Source: Streptomyces sp. LaPpAH-108
GTDB taxonomy: Bacteria > Actinomycetota > Actinomycetes > Streptomycetales > Streptomycetaceae
DNA length: 64,000 nt
Direction of reading: 5' to 3'
NCBI RefSeq assembly: GCF_000373625.1
Contig: NZ_KB891996.1
Coordinates: 62,001 to 126,000, forward strand
Of this stretch, positions 41,466 through 50,188 are shown piece after piece (the stretch's first letter is position 1; each line of letters starts with the position of its first letter). A program made the position numbers and the translations under genes. The notes under the pieces are model-generated. The model saw nothing but the letters and a program-made list of their open reading frames with translations. It made no database searches and was not told the origin of the DNA.

Positions 41466-44400
41466 TCACGATCCCAGGATCGACGCCAGGAACTCCCCCA
41501 CCCAGCCCAGCAGTTCGCGCCCGACCAGCGGCTTGCCGCCGACCTTCGCGGTCTTGGGGCGCGGCACCAGCACCTGGTGCGCGTTCGCCTTGACGAGCGA
41601 GCCCGGGTACAGCCGCTTGAGCCGCAGCTCCTGCGACTCGCGCAACTCCACCGGCGCGAAGCGGATGTTGTTGCCCTGGAGGACGATCTCGCCCACCCCG
41701 CAGGCCCGCGCGAGCATGCGCAGCCCGGCGACCAGCAGCAGGTTCTCCACCGGCTCGGGCAACTTGCCGTAGCGGTCGGTGAGTTCCTCGCGGACGGCCT
41801 TGACGTCCTCCTCCGAGTTGGCGGCGGCGATGGCCCGGTACGCCTGGAGGCGCAGCCCCTCGCCGGGCGCGTAGTCGTGCGGGACGTGCGCGTCGACCGG
41901 CAGCTCGATCTTGACCTCGAGCGGCGGCTCCTCCTCGATCTCGCCGGTCTCCAGCTGGCGCCGGTAGTCCGCGACCGCCTCGCCGACCATGCGGACGTAC
42001 AGGTCGAAGCCGACGCCCGCGATGTGCCCGGACTGCTCGCCGCCGAGCAGGTTGCCCGCGCCGCGGATCTCCAGGTCCTTCATGGCGACGTACATGCCCG
42101 CGCCCATCTCGGTGTGCTGGGCGATGGTGGCCAGGCGTTCGTGCGCGGTCTCGGTGAGCGGCTTCTCCGGCGGATACAGGAAGTACGCATACCCGCGCTC
42201 GCGGCCACGGCCGACCCGGCCGCGCAGCTGGTGCAGCTGGGAGAGGCCGAAGTTGTCGCCGCGCTCCACGATGAGCGTGTTGGCGTTGGAGATGTCGATG
42301 CCGGACTCCACGATCGTCGTGGAGACCAGGACGTCGAACTTCTTCTCCCAGAAGTCCACCACGACCTGTTCCAGGGCCTGTTCGGACATCTGGCCGTGCG
42401 CGGTGGCGATGCGCGCCTCGGGGACGATCTCGCGCAGCCGGGCGGCGGCGCGGTCGATGGACTCGACCCGGTTGTGGATGTAGAAGACCTGGCCCTCGCG
42501 CAGCAGTTCACGGCGGATGGCGGCGCCGATCTGCTTCTCCTCGTACGGTCCGACGAAGGTGAGGACCGGGTGGCGTTCCTCGGGCGGGGTGGTGATCGTG
42601 GACATCTCGCGGATGCCGGTGACCGCCATCTCCAGGGTGCGCGGGATGGGCGTGGCGGACATGGTGAGCACGTCCACGTTGGCGCGCAGCTTCTTCAGCT
42701 GCTCCTTGTGCTCGACACCGAAGCGCTGCTCCTCGTCGACGATGACCAGGCCGAGGTCCTTGAACTTGGTCTCGGAGGAGAACAGCCGGTGGGTGCCGAT
42801 CACCACGTCCACCGAGCCGTCCTTCAGGCCCTCCAGGACGGCCTTGGCCTCGGCGTCGGTCTGGAAGCGGGACAGGGCGCGCACGTTCACCGGGAACTGC
42901 GAGTACCGCTCGGAGAAGGTGCCGAAGTGCTGCTGCACCAGCAGGGTCGTGGGCACGAGCACGGCGACCTGCTTGCCGTCCTGGACGGCCTTGAAGGCGG
43001 CGCGGACCGCGATCTCGGTCTTGCCGTAGCCCACGTCGCCGCAGATCAGGCGGTCCATGGGGACCGTCTTCTCCATGTCCTCCTTGACCTCGGCGATGGT
43101 GGTGAGCTGGTCGGGGGTCTCCGCGTACGGGAAGGCGTCCTCCAGCTCGCGCTGCCAGGGCGTGTCGCCGCCGAAGGCGTGGCCGGGGGCGGCCATGCGC
43201 GCGCTGTACAGCTTGATCAGGTCGGCCGCGATCTCCTTGACGGCCTTCTTGGCGCGCGCCTTGGTCTTCGTCCAGTCGGCGCCGCCCAGGCGGTGCAGGG
43301 TGGGGGCCTCGCCGCCGACGTACTTGGTGATCTGCTCCAGCTGGTCGGTCGGGATGTAGAGCCGGTCGCCGGGCTGGCCGCGCTTGGCGGGCGCGTACTC
43401 CACGACCAGGTACTCGCGGGTGGCACCCTGGACGGTGCGCTGCACCATCTCGATGTAGCGGCCGACGCCGTGCTGCTCGTGGACGATGTAGTCGCCCGTC
43501 TCCAGGGTGAGCGGGTCGATGGTCTTGCGGCGGCGCGCGGGCATCCGGGCGCCGTCGCGGCCCGCGGCCTTCTGGCCGGTCAGATCGGTCTCGGTGAGGA
43601 CGGCGAGACCGAGCGCCGGATCCACGAAGCCATGGTCGATCGAGCCGCAGGAGACGTGCACCAGGGACGGGCTCAGCTCGCCGAGGTCGGGGTCCAGGCG
43701 GGCGGCGATGCCCTCGCCGCCCAGCACCTCGGCCGTACGGGCCGCCGGGCCGTGGGCCTCGGTGACGAAGACCGTGCGCCAGCCGTCGGACAGCCAGCCC
43801 TTGGTGTCGGCCAGAGCGCGCGCGGTGTCGCCCCGGTACGCCTCGGGGGCGCGCATCCCGAGCTTGAGCGTGTCGCCGTCCAGTTCCTCGTCGGCGGCGA
43901 ACGGCGAGACCGACCACCACATCATGTCCAGCTCGCGCGCGCGGTCGCGCACGTCCGCGATGGACCACAGGGAGGCCGCGCCCACGTCGATGGGCGCCTC
44001 GCCGCCGCCCGCGCTGGCCGCCCAGGACGCCTGCAGGAACTCCTGGGAGGTGGCGACGAGGTCGGCCGCGCGCGTACGGACCCGCTCCGGGTCGCAGACG
44101 ACGGTCATGGCGCCCTTGGGGAGCACGTCGATGAGCAGTTCCATGTCGTCGACCAGGACCGGCGCCAGGGACTCCATGCCCTCCACGGCGATGCCCTCGG
44201 CGATCTTGCCGAGCAGTTCGCCCAGCTCGGGGTGGTCCTCAGCGAGGGCCCGCGCGCGGTCGCGTACGTCCTCGGTGAGCAGCAGCTCGCGGCAGGGCGG
44301 GGCCCACAGACCGTGCTCGGCGATCTCCAGGGAGCGCTGGTCGGCGACCTTGAAGTAGCGGATCTCCTCCACGTCGTCGCCCCAGAACTCGACGCGCAGG

Positions 44401-44999
44401 GGGTGTTCCTCGGTGGGCGGGAAGACGTCGAGGATGCCGCCGCGTACGGCGAACTCGCCGCGCTTCTCCACCAGCTCCACGCGCGCGTACGCCGCCGCCG
44501 CGAGGGCTTCCACCGTCTCGTTCAGGTCGGCGCTCTGGCCGGTACGGAGCGAGACGGGCTCCAGGTCGCCCAGGCCCTTGACCTGGGGCTGGAGCACGGA
44601 GCGCACGGGGGCGACGACGACGGAGACCGGGCCGGTCTCGGGGTCGTCGGGGCGGGGGTGGGACAGGCGGCGCAGGACGGCGAGGCGGCGGCCCACGGTG
44701 TCGCTGCGGGGGCTGAGGCGCTCGTGCGGAAGCGTCTCCCAGGAGGGGTACTCCACCACGCCCTCCGGGGGCAGCAGGGAGCGCAGCGCGGCGGTCAGGT
44801 CCTCCGCCTCCCGGCCGGTCGCCGTCACGGCGAGCACCGGGCGGGCGGCCTCGCGGGCGAGGGCGGCGATCGCGAAGGGGCGGGCGGCGGGGGGACCTAC
44901 GAGGTCCACGTGCGTGCGGTTGCCGTCCGCTGCCGCCGTGGTCGCTTCCGCGAGGGCGGGGTCCTTGACTACTGCGTCCAGCAGACCGTGCAGGCTCAT
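41466..44999 (-). CDS. mfd: Transcription-repair coupling factor
   Basis: The 1177-residue superfamily-2 translocase removes stalled RNA polymerase from DNA lesions and recruits UvrA. The N-terminal UvrB-like part (about 1-390) has GGILDVFPPTEEHPLRVEFW. The RNA-polymerase-interacting Tudor-like region is near 500-570 (DYIVHEQHGVGRY). The translocase part has GDVGYGKTEIA (Walker A), DEEQ and TMSATPIPRTLEMA. C-terminal D7-like sequence completes the usual length. ATG 44999 (MSLHGLLDAVVKD) has a GGAAAG site. Confidence 0.97.
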   Translation of the reverse strand: MSLHGLLDAVVKDPALAEATTAAADGNRTHVDLVGPPAARPFAIAALAREAARPVLAVTATGREAEDLTAALRSLLPPEGVVEYPSWETLPHERLSPRSDTVGRRLAVLRRLSHPRPDDPETGPVSVVVAPVRSVLQPQVKGLGDLEPVSLRTGQSADLNETVEALAAAAYARVELVEKRGEFAVRGGILDVFPPTEEHPLRVEFWGDDVEEIRYFKVADQRSLEIAEHGLWAPPCRELLLTEDVRDRARALAEDHPELGELLGKIAEGIAVEGMESLAPVLVDDMELLIDVLPKGAMTVVCDPERVRTRAADLVATSQEFLQASWAASAGGGEAPIDVGAASLWSIADVRDRARELDMMWWSVSPFAADEELDGDTLKLGMRAPEAYRGDTARALADTKGWLSDGWRTVFVTEAHGPAARTAEVLGGEGIAARLDPDLGELSPSLVHVSCGSIDHGFVDPALGLAVLTETDLTGQKAAGRDGARMPARRRKTIDPLTLETGDYIVHEQHGVGRYIEMVQRTVQGATREYLVVEYAPAKRGQPGDRLYIPTDQLEQITKYVGGEAPTLHRLGGADWTKTKARAKKAVKEIAADLIKLYSARMAAPGHAFGGDTPWQRELEDAFPYAETPDQLTTIAEVKEDMEKTVPMDRLICGDVGYGKTEIAVRAAFKAVQDGKQVAVLVPTTLLVQQHFGTFSERYSQFPVNVRALSRFQTDAEAKAVLEGLKDGSVDVVIGTHRLFSSETKFKDLGLVIVDEEQRFGVEHKEQLKKLRANVDVLTMSATPIPRTLEMAVTGIREMSTITTPPEERHPVLTFVGPYEEKQIGAAIRRELLREGQVFYIHNRVESIDRAAARLREIVPEARIATAHGQMSEQALEQVVVDFWEKKFDVLVSTTIVESGIDISNANTLIVERGDNFGLSQLHQLRGRVGRGRERGYAYFLYPPEKPLTETAHERLATIAQHTEMGAGMYVAMKDLEIRGAGNLLGGEQSGHIAGVGFDLYVRMVGEAVADYRRQLETGEIEEEPPLEVKIELPVDAHVPHDYAPGEGLRLQAYRAIAAANSEEDVKAVREELTDRYGKLPEPVENLLLVAGLRMLARACGVGEIVLQGNNIRFAPVELRESQELRLKRLYPGSLVKANAHQVLVPRPKTAKVGGKPLVGRELLGWVGEFLASILGS

Positions 45000-45214
45000 G
45001 CGAGGGGCTTTCCGTCCAGGGAAGGGGAACGCGAACGGCCCGACTCGTTTCACGGGCCGGGGGTACGTTCCAGCGTACGTCGCTGCCGCTGGGCTTGGTC
45101 GGGGCTGTGGACAACCTCCGCTCGTGTACCAGGGGGCTCTGCCCCCTGGACCCCCGATTTGCCCACCCGACCCCGCCCGTCTCGGTCACCTGAAAAGTGG
45201 GGCTTGAAAAACAC

Positions 45215-45251
45215 CTGTGCCCCGCAGGCTCTTCGAGCCTGCGGGGCACAG
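45215..45251 (-). terminator. Intrinsic terminator after the second ABC permease
   Basis: A perfect 17-bp stem (45215-45231 with 45235-45251) with a 3-base loop is followed, on the permease strand, by a run of five U residues. This is the strongest intrinsic terminator in the window. Confidence 0.92.
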
Positions 45252-45264
45252 AATCAAACACCCT

Positions 45265-47844
45265 CTACTCCGTCGCGATCGCGTTCAGCACATTCATCCG
45301 TCCCGCCCGGAACGCCGGGATCAGTGCCGCGAACAGGCCCACGAAGGCCGAGGCGATGAAGACCGTGATGATCGTCGGCCAGGGGATCTCCAGGACGGTC
45401 AGGCCCTCCAGGGCGAGGAGTTTCTGGGCGGTGGCGCCCCAGCCCATGCCGAGGCCGAGGCCGAGGAGGGCGCCGAAGAGGGCGATGACGACCGACTCCA
45501 GGCGGATCATGCGGCGCAGCTGGCGGCGGGAGAGGCCGATGGCGCGCATGAGGCCGATCTCGCGGGTGCGCTCGACCACGGAGAGGGCGAGGGTGTTCAC
45601 CACGCCGAGGACGGCGACGATGATCGCGAGGGCCAGGAGGCCGTAGATCAGGTTCAGCAGCTGGCCGATCTGGTCCTTGAGGGCCTTCTTGTAGTCGGTC
45701 TGGTCGCGCACGGTGTACTGCGGGTAGTCGTGCAGGGCCGACTTGAGCGCCTTGTAGGCGGCGGCCTGGCGGCCGTCCTTCGCCGTGGCGAAGACCAGGA
45801 TGTCGAGCGGCATCCGGTCGGCGGGCACGTACCGCTTCGCCGTGGCGATGGAGGCGTACATCGCGCCCTTGTCGACCACCACGTCGTCGCTGGTGATCGC
45901 GCGGACCGTCAGCGTGGCGGTGCGGGCGTCCTTGAAGGCGACCGTGACCGTGGAACCGACCTTGATCTTGTGCTTGCGGGCGAAGCCCTCGGGCACGGAC
46001 ATCGAGTCGGCCCGGTAGGCGTCGGCCAGCGTGCCCGAGACGGTCTCGGTGCGCAGGTCCTCGGCGTAGGTCGGGTCGGCGGCGTTGATCGTCTGGTTCT
46101 TGCTGACCTTGCCGTCGGGGGTGGTCAGGTGCGCCGGGACGATCTTGTACTCGGTGACCCGCTCCAGGTCCGGCGTGTCCTTGACCACCCGCACCGCCTG
46201 CGGGGTGATCAGGCCGCCGTTGTCGTTCTGGATGATGAAGTCCGTGCCCACGGTCTTGTCGAGCTGGTCGGTGGCGGAGGCCACCATGGACGAGCCGACG
46301 ACCGAGAGGCAGGCCACCAGGGCCAGGCCGATCATGAGGGCGGCGCCGGTCGCGCCGGTGCGGCGCGGGTTGCGCAGCGCGTTGCGCTCGGCCATGCGCC
46401 CGACCGGGCCGAAGACCCTGAGGACGATCGCGCCGAGGACACGCACCACGCCGGAGGCGAGCAGCGGGCCGATGACGACGAAGCCGAGCAGGGTCAGCAC
46501 GATGCCGAGGCCCAGCCAGCCCGAGCCGGTCGTGGCCTGGTCGGTGCTGGCCGCCGCGTAGAGGCTCGCGGCGCCCGCGCCGGTCAGGACCAGGCCGATC
46601 AGGGCCCGTACGACACCCGCCCTGGCGTCGGCCGGGGCGCCCGCGTCGCGCAGGGCGGCCATCGGGGAGACCTTCCCGGCGCGGCGGGCGGGCAGGTAGG
46701 CCGCCAGGACCGTGACGACCACGCCGAGCAGCAGGCCGAGGGCCGGGGTGGTCCAGGCCACCGTCAGGTCGTCGGTGGACAGATGCATGCCGATCGCGCC
46801 CATGAGCTTCATCAGGGCGACGGCGATGCCGATGCCCGCGCCGACGCCGAGGACGGAGCCGAGCACGCCGAGCAGCAGGGCCTCGACGAGCACCGAGCGG
46901 TTGACCTGGCCGCGCGAGGAGCCGATGGCGCGCATCAGGCCGATCTCGCGGGTGCGCTGGGCGACCAGCATCGAGAAGGTGTTGACGATCAGGAAGATGC
47001 CGACCAGGAAGGCGATCCCGGCGAAGCCGAGCATCGCGTACTTCATGACGTCGAGGAAGCTCTCGACGTCCTTCTGGTTGGCGTCGGCGACCTCCTTGGC
47101 CGTCTGCACCTTGTAGCCGCCGCCGAGCGCGGCCGTCACGTCCTTCTTCAGCCGGGCGTCGGAGACTCCCTTGGCGGCGGTGACGTTGACGTTGGTGTAG
47201 ACGCCGGTGCGGCCGACCAAGGTCTGCTGGGCGGTCTTGGTGTCCAGGTAGAAGATCGCCGCGCCGGGGTTGGTGACGGTGAAGGTGGCGATGCCGGACA
47301 CGCGCGCGTGGTGCGTGCCGAGCGCGGTGATCAGGCCGATGTCGTCACCGAGGCGCAGATGGTGCTTCTTCGCGGTGTCCGCGTCCACCATGATCTGCCC
47401 CGAACCATGGGGCGCGGCACCGGTGGTGACCTTCATGGTGCGCGCGTCGTTGCCGTTCCAGCTGCCGACGATGGTGGGCGCCCCGCTGGTGGGCGAGAGC
47501 CGTTCCTTGTCCGCGTCGACGACGGTGACCTGGGTGGAGAACACCGTGCCCTCGGCCGACCGCACCCCCTCGGCCTTGCGGATCTCGCCGAGCACGGAGG
47601 CGGGCATCACCGGCGGCTTGCCGGTGCCGGACTGGGTCTCCCCGGTGTCGGACGCGCTCTTGGCGCTCACCGTGACGTCCGAGGACGTCGCCTGGAAGAG
47701 CTTGTCGAAGGTGGTGTTCATGGTGTCGGTGAACACCAGGGTGCCGCAGACGAAGGCGACCGACAGCAGGACCGCGATCGCCGAGAGCGCCATACGGCCC
47801 TTGTGCGCGAAGAAGTTGCGCATCGAGGTCTTCAGCACGGTCAT
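45265..47844 (-). CDS. FtsX-type ABC transporter permease (second system)
   Basis: The 859-residue permease has the same plan as the 14638-17166 protein. A helix lies near 17-38, then a large outside domain, then helices with the FtsX block AQRTREIGLMRAIGSSRGQVN. The repeat follows, with ERTREIGLMRAIGLSRRQLRR near residue 770 and three final helices. The ATG overlaps the stop of the ATPase gene (ATGA), showing tight coupling. It probably handles peptides or lipids. It differs enough from its paralogue in the outside domain that the substrates may differ. Confidence 0.93.
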   Translation of the reverse strand: MTVLKTSMRNFFAHKGRMALSAIAVLLSVAFVCGTLVFTDTMNTTFDKLFQATSSDVTVSAKSASDTGETQSGTGKPPVMPASVLGEIRKAEGVRSAEGTVFSTQVTVVDADKERLSPTSGAPTIVGSWNGNDARTMKVTTGAAPHGSGQIMVDADTAKKHHLRLGDDIGLITALGTHHARVSGIATFTVTNPGAAIFYLDTKTAQQTLVGRTGVYTNVNVTAAKGVSDARLKKDVTAALGGGYKVQTAKEVADANQKDVESFLDVMKYAMLGFAGIAFLVGIFLIVNTFSMLVAQRTREIGLMRAIGSSRGQVNRSVLVEALLLGVLGSVLGVGAGIGIAVALMKLMGAIGMHLSTDDLTVAWTTPALGLLLGVVVTVLAAYLPARRAGKVSPMAALRDAGAPADARAGVVRALIGLVLTGAGAASLYAAASTDQATTGSGWLGLGIVLTLLGFVVIGPLLASGVVRVLGAIVLRVFGPVGRMAERNALRNPRRTGATGAALMIGLALVACLSVVGSSMVASATDQLDKTVGTDFIIQNDNGGLITPQAVRVVKDTPDLERVTEYKIVPAHLTTPDGKVSKNQTINAADPTYAEDLRTETVSGTLADAYRADSMSVPEGFARKHKIKVGSTVTVAFKDARTATLTVRAITSDDVVVDKGAMYASIATAKRYVPADRMPLDILVFATAKDGRQAAAYKALKSALHDYPQYTVRDQTDYKKALKDQIGQLLNLIYGLLALAIIVAVLGVVNTLALSVVERTREIGLMRAIGLSRRQLRRMIRLESVVIALFGALLGLGLGMGWGATAQKLLALEGLTVLEIPWPTIITVFIASAFVGLFAALIPAFRAGRMNVLNAIATE

Positions 47845-48629
47845 GAGGTGCGCCCCCGCGCGTCGAAGTCCTTCATGCGGTCCAGGACCTGCTCGGCGGT
47901 GGGGCGGCGCATCTCGTCCACGATCCGGCCGTCGGCCAGGTAGAGCACGCGGTCCGCGTAGGAGGCGGCGACCGGGTCGTGGGTGACCATGACGATGGTC
48001 TGGCCGAGGTCGTGCACCGAGCGGCGCAGGAAGCCGAGGATCTCGGCGCCCGCGCGCGAGTCGAGGTTTCCGGTCGGCTCGTCACCGAAGATGATCTCCG
48101 GCCGGGCGGCGAGCGCACGGGCCACGGCGACGCGCTGCTGCTGGCCGCCGGAGAGCTGGGTCGGCCGGTGCTTGAGCCGCTCGGCCAGGCCGACGGTCTC
48201 CACGACCTTCGCCAGCCACTCCCGGTCGGGCTTGCGGCCCGCGATGTCCATGGGCAGCGTGATGTTCTCCAGCGCGTTCAGCGTCGGCAGCAGGTTGAAC
48301 GCCTGGAAGATGAAGCCGATCCGGTCGCGGCGCAGCTGGGTCAGCTTCTTGTCCTTGAGGCCGGTGATCTCGGTCTCGTCCAGGTAGATCTGACCGCTGG
48401 TCACCGTGTCGAGCCCGGCGAGGCAGTGCATCAGGGTGGACTTGCCGGACCCGGAGGGGCCCATGATCGCGGTGAACTGTCCGCGGTCGATGTCCACGTC
48501 GACATGGTCGAGCGCGACGACCCGGGTCTCCCCGGCGCCGTACGCCTTCACGACCTGCCGCGCCCGCGCGGCCACGGCCGTAGGTCCTCCAGTGCCCCCG
48601 TGCCTGGGTACGGTCACAGCCGATGTCAC
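47841..48629 (-). CDS. ABC transporter ATP-binding protein (MacB/LolD type, second system)
   Basis: The 262-residue ATPase has Walker A GPSGSGKST, the signature LSGGQQQRVAVARAL, Walker B IFGDEPTGNLDS and H-loop VTHDP. The same 30-residue Q-loop region as in its paralogue (13868-14638) is also present. GTG 48629 is preceded by AGGAG at 8 bases. The 500-base region upstream contains a set of CTCCACC elements and a perfect ACCCCTAGGGGT palindrome, suggesting induced expression. Confidence 0.93.
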   Translation of the reverse strand: MTSAVTVPRHGGTGGPTAVAARARQVVKAYGAGETRVVALDHVDVDIDRGQFTAIMGPSGSGKSTLMHCLAGLDTVTSGQIYLDETEITGLKDKKLTQLRRDRIGFIFQAFNLLPTLNALENITLPMDIAGRKPDREWLAKVVETVGLAERLKHRPTQLSGGQQQRVAVARALAARPEIIFGDEPTGNLDSRAGAEILGFLRRSVHDLGQTIVMVTHDPVAASYADRVLYLADGRIVDEMRRPTAEQVLDRMKDFDARGRTS

Positions 48630-49141
48630 GGTATGTCTCCTATGGGATGGCAGGTCGGAGCGCGCGCCGGTGGCGCGTGCGTTCGTACGGGTTCTTGCCG
48701 GTGATTCTCGCGGGCCCCGGGGGTGCCGCGCGCTGGTGCGGAGCCCCCGGTCCGGGTGGGGCAAACCCCACCCCGGCGACTCGGGTCCACCGCCCCCCCA
48801 GCGGCGTAAAGCCAGGTTAAGGAGCGAAGGGGCGCCTTCTCGTCCTCCGGGGGGACGAACGCCCCCCGACCCGCAGTACGGAGATACCCCTAGGGGTGCT
48901 CCACCATCGGGTGGAGACGTTCTCAGGGTCGTCTCCACCCCCGGCCCGCCCAGCCTCCACCCTCACGTGGCGTCAGGGTCAACCCATGTGCCCCCGCGTC
49001 CCGCACGGACGGCCGCCGCGACGGTCCCTGCGCGCGTGAAGCGTGTACGGGACACCGAGGGGCGGCGGATCAGGGTCGGCGGGCGCGGGGATCAGGGTCG
49101 GCGGCTGAGGGGGCCGCAGGTCGCGCGCCGCAGAGCGGGGT
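48630..49141. other. Regulatory region upstream of the second ABC system
   Basis: No gene is supported. The region carries CCGGGTGGGG/CCCCACCCCGG (48752-48776), the palindrome ACCCCTAGGGGT (48886-48897), and repeated CTCCACC elements at 48899-48960. The sequence 48960-49140 is GC-rich with no recognisable element except the end of the coiled-coil gene. Confidence 0.5.
48886..48940. promoter_or_regulatory. Clustered palindromes, possible operator of the ABC genes
   Basis: ACCCCTAGGGGT (48886-48897) is a perfect 12-base palindrome. Directly beside it, CTCCACC (48899-48905), GGTGGAG (48910-48916) and CTCCACC (48933-48939) form nested inverted repeats. The longest is an 11-bp perfect one, 48909-48919 with 48930-48940. 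This is 260-310 bases upstream of the ATPase start. Confidence 0.5.
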
Positions 49142-50026
49142 TCAGCGCCTGGCCGCCGCCATGGACGCGTCCAGCCGGTCGCGGAGGTGGTCGATCTGCT
49201 GGCGTACCTCGTCCCAGATCTCGCCGTGCTCGCGCAGCAGACGCTCGGTCTCGCGGGCGGTGCGCTCCTCGTGGGCCAGCGCCGCGTCGAGGACTTCGGC
49301 GGCCCGCGCGTCCGCCACCTCCTGGAGCCAGGGCGCGCGGTCCTTCTCCGCCGCGAGCCTGCGCTTCGCCTCCGCCAGCGCGGCCTCGGCCCGGGCCTGC
49401 CGCTGCGCGGTGCCCGCTTCGAGCGCCGCCGCCCGCTCCGTCAGCTCGCGCTCGGCCGCCGCACGGCGCGCCGCGTGCTCCCCGGGCTGCGCGGCGAGCA
49501 GGGCGGCGGCACGCTCACGGGTCTCGCGCAGCCCCTCCAGCGCCGTCCGGCGCAGCTCGCGCACCTCGTGCCGGGTGCCGACGCGCAGCTCCTCCGCCTC
49601 GGTACGGGCCGCGTGCAGCCGCCGCTCGGCGCTCTCCACCGCCTCGGCGCGCAGCGCCTCCGCCGCCTCCCGCGCCGCGCGGCGCACGCCCCGCGCGTGC
49701 TCCTCGGCGGCCGTGACCTGCTCGCGCGCCTCGGCCCGGGCCTGCTCGCGCAGCCGTACCGCCTCCGTGCGCACCAGCCGGAACACCGTGCCCGCGGGCT
49801 CACCGAGGCTGTCGTACGTCTGCGGTTCCAGCCGGGAGGCCCGCTCGCGCAGCCGCGCCGACTCGGCCGCCATGTCCCGGGCCAGGACGGTCAGCCGGGC
49901 GACGCGCTCCCAGGCCGTGTCGCGGTCCCGCGACAGGGCGGCCAGCTGTGCGTCGACCTGGCCGGGGTGGTAGCCGCGCCCCCGGGCGGTCCCGAAGCCG
50001 TACGGCGTCGCCGATGCGCTGCTCAC
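49142..50026 (-). CDS. Coiled-coil protein with DivIVA-like N-terminus
   Basis: The 294-residue protein starts with a short conserved block (YGFGTARGRGYHPGQVDAQL), similar to the N-terminal membrane-contact region of DivIVA/FilP/Scy-type Streptomyces proteins. Almost continuous coiled coil rich in Ala, Arg and Glu runs from about residue 35 to the end. It has no signal or transmembrane helix. Such proteins form polar or cytoskeletal scaffolds, so a role in hyphal tip organisation is possible. It has older names such as cellulose-binding protein in related genomes, which are not supported by the sequence. Confidence 0.8.
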   Translation of the reverse strand: MSSASATPYGFGTARGRGYHPGQVDAQLAALSRDRDTAWERVARLTVLARDMAAESARLRERASRLEPQTYDSLGEPAGTVFRLVRTEAVRLREQARAEAREQVTAAEEHARGVRRAAREAAEALRAEAVESAERRLHAARTEAEELRVGTRHEVRELRRTALEGLRETRERAAALLAAQPGEHAARRAAAERELTERAAALEAGTAQRQARAEAALAEAKRRLAAEKDRAPWLQEVADARAAEVLDAALAHEERTARETERLLREHGEIWDEVRQQIDHLRDRLDASMAAARR

Positions 50027-50127
50027 CCGTGGAACCCCTCTCCGCCCGGACAGTCCGACATACCCGACAGAATGATGGGATGCATGTCGAAATGAGCTGA
50101 AGAGACGCCTGGGTTCGTCAATGCGGT

Positions 50128-50159
50128 CGGGCCCTTCACTCCCGCGAGTGAAGGGCCCG
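50128..50159 (-). terminator. Terminator after the toxin/immunity-like operon
   Basis: CGGGCCCTTCACTC (50128-50141) pairs perfectly with GAGTGAAGGGCCCG (50146-50159) around a 4-base loop, 30 bases after the stop of the SUKH-4 gene. Confidence 0.88.
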
Positions 50160-50188
50160 GCGCGAACGGCGGAGGAGAGCGGCTGCCG

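Noticed and set aside
41577..45359. A 1260-residue open frame antisense to mfd
   Set aside because: The opposite strand encodes a full-length Mfd with all helicase motifs; the antisense frame has no recognisable domain.
49142..50026. Cellulose-binding function for the coiled-coil protein
   Set aside because: The name occurs for homologues, but no signal peptide or carbohydrate-binding fold is visible.
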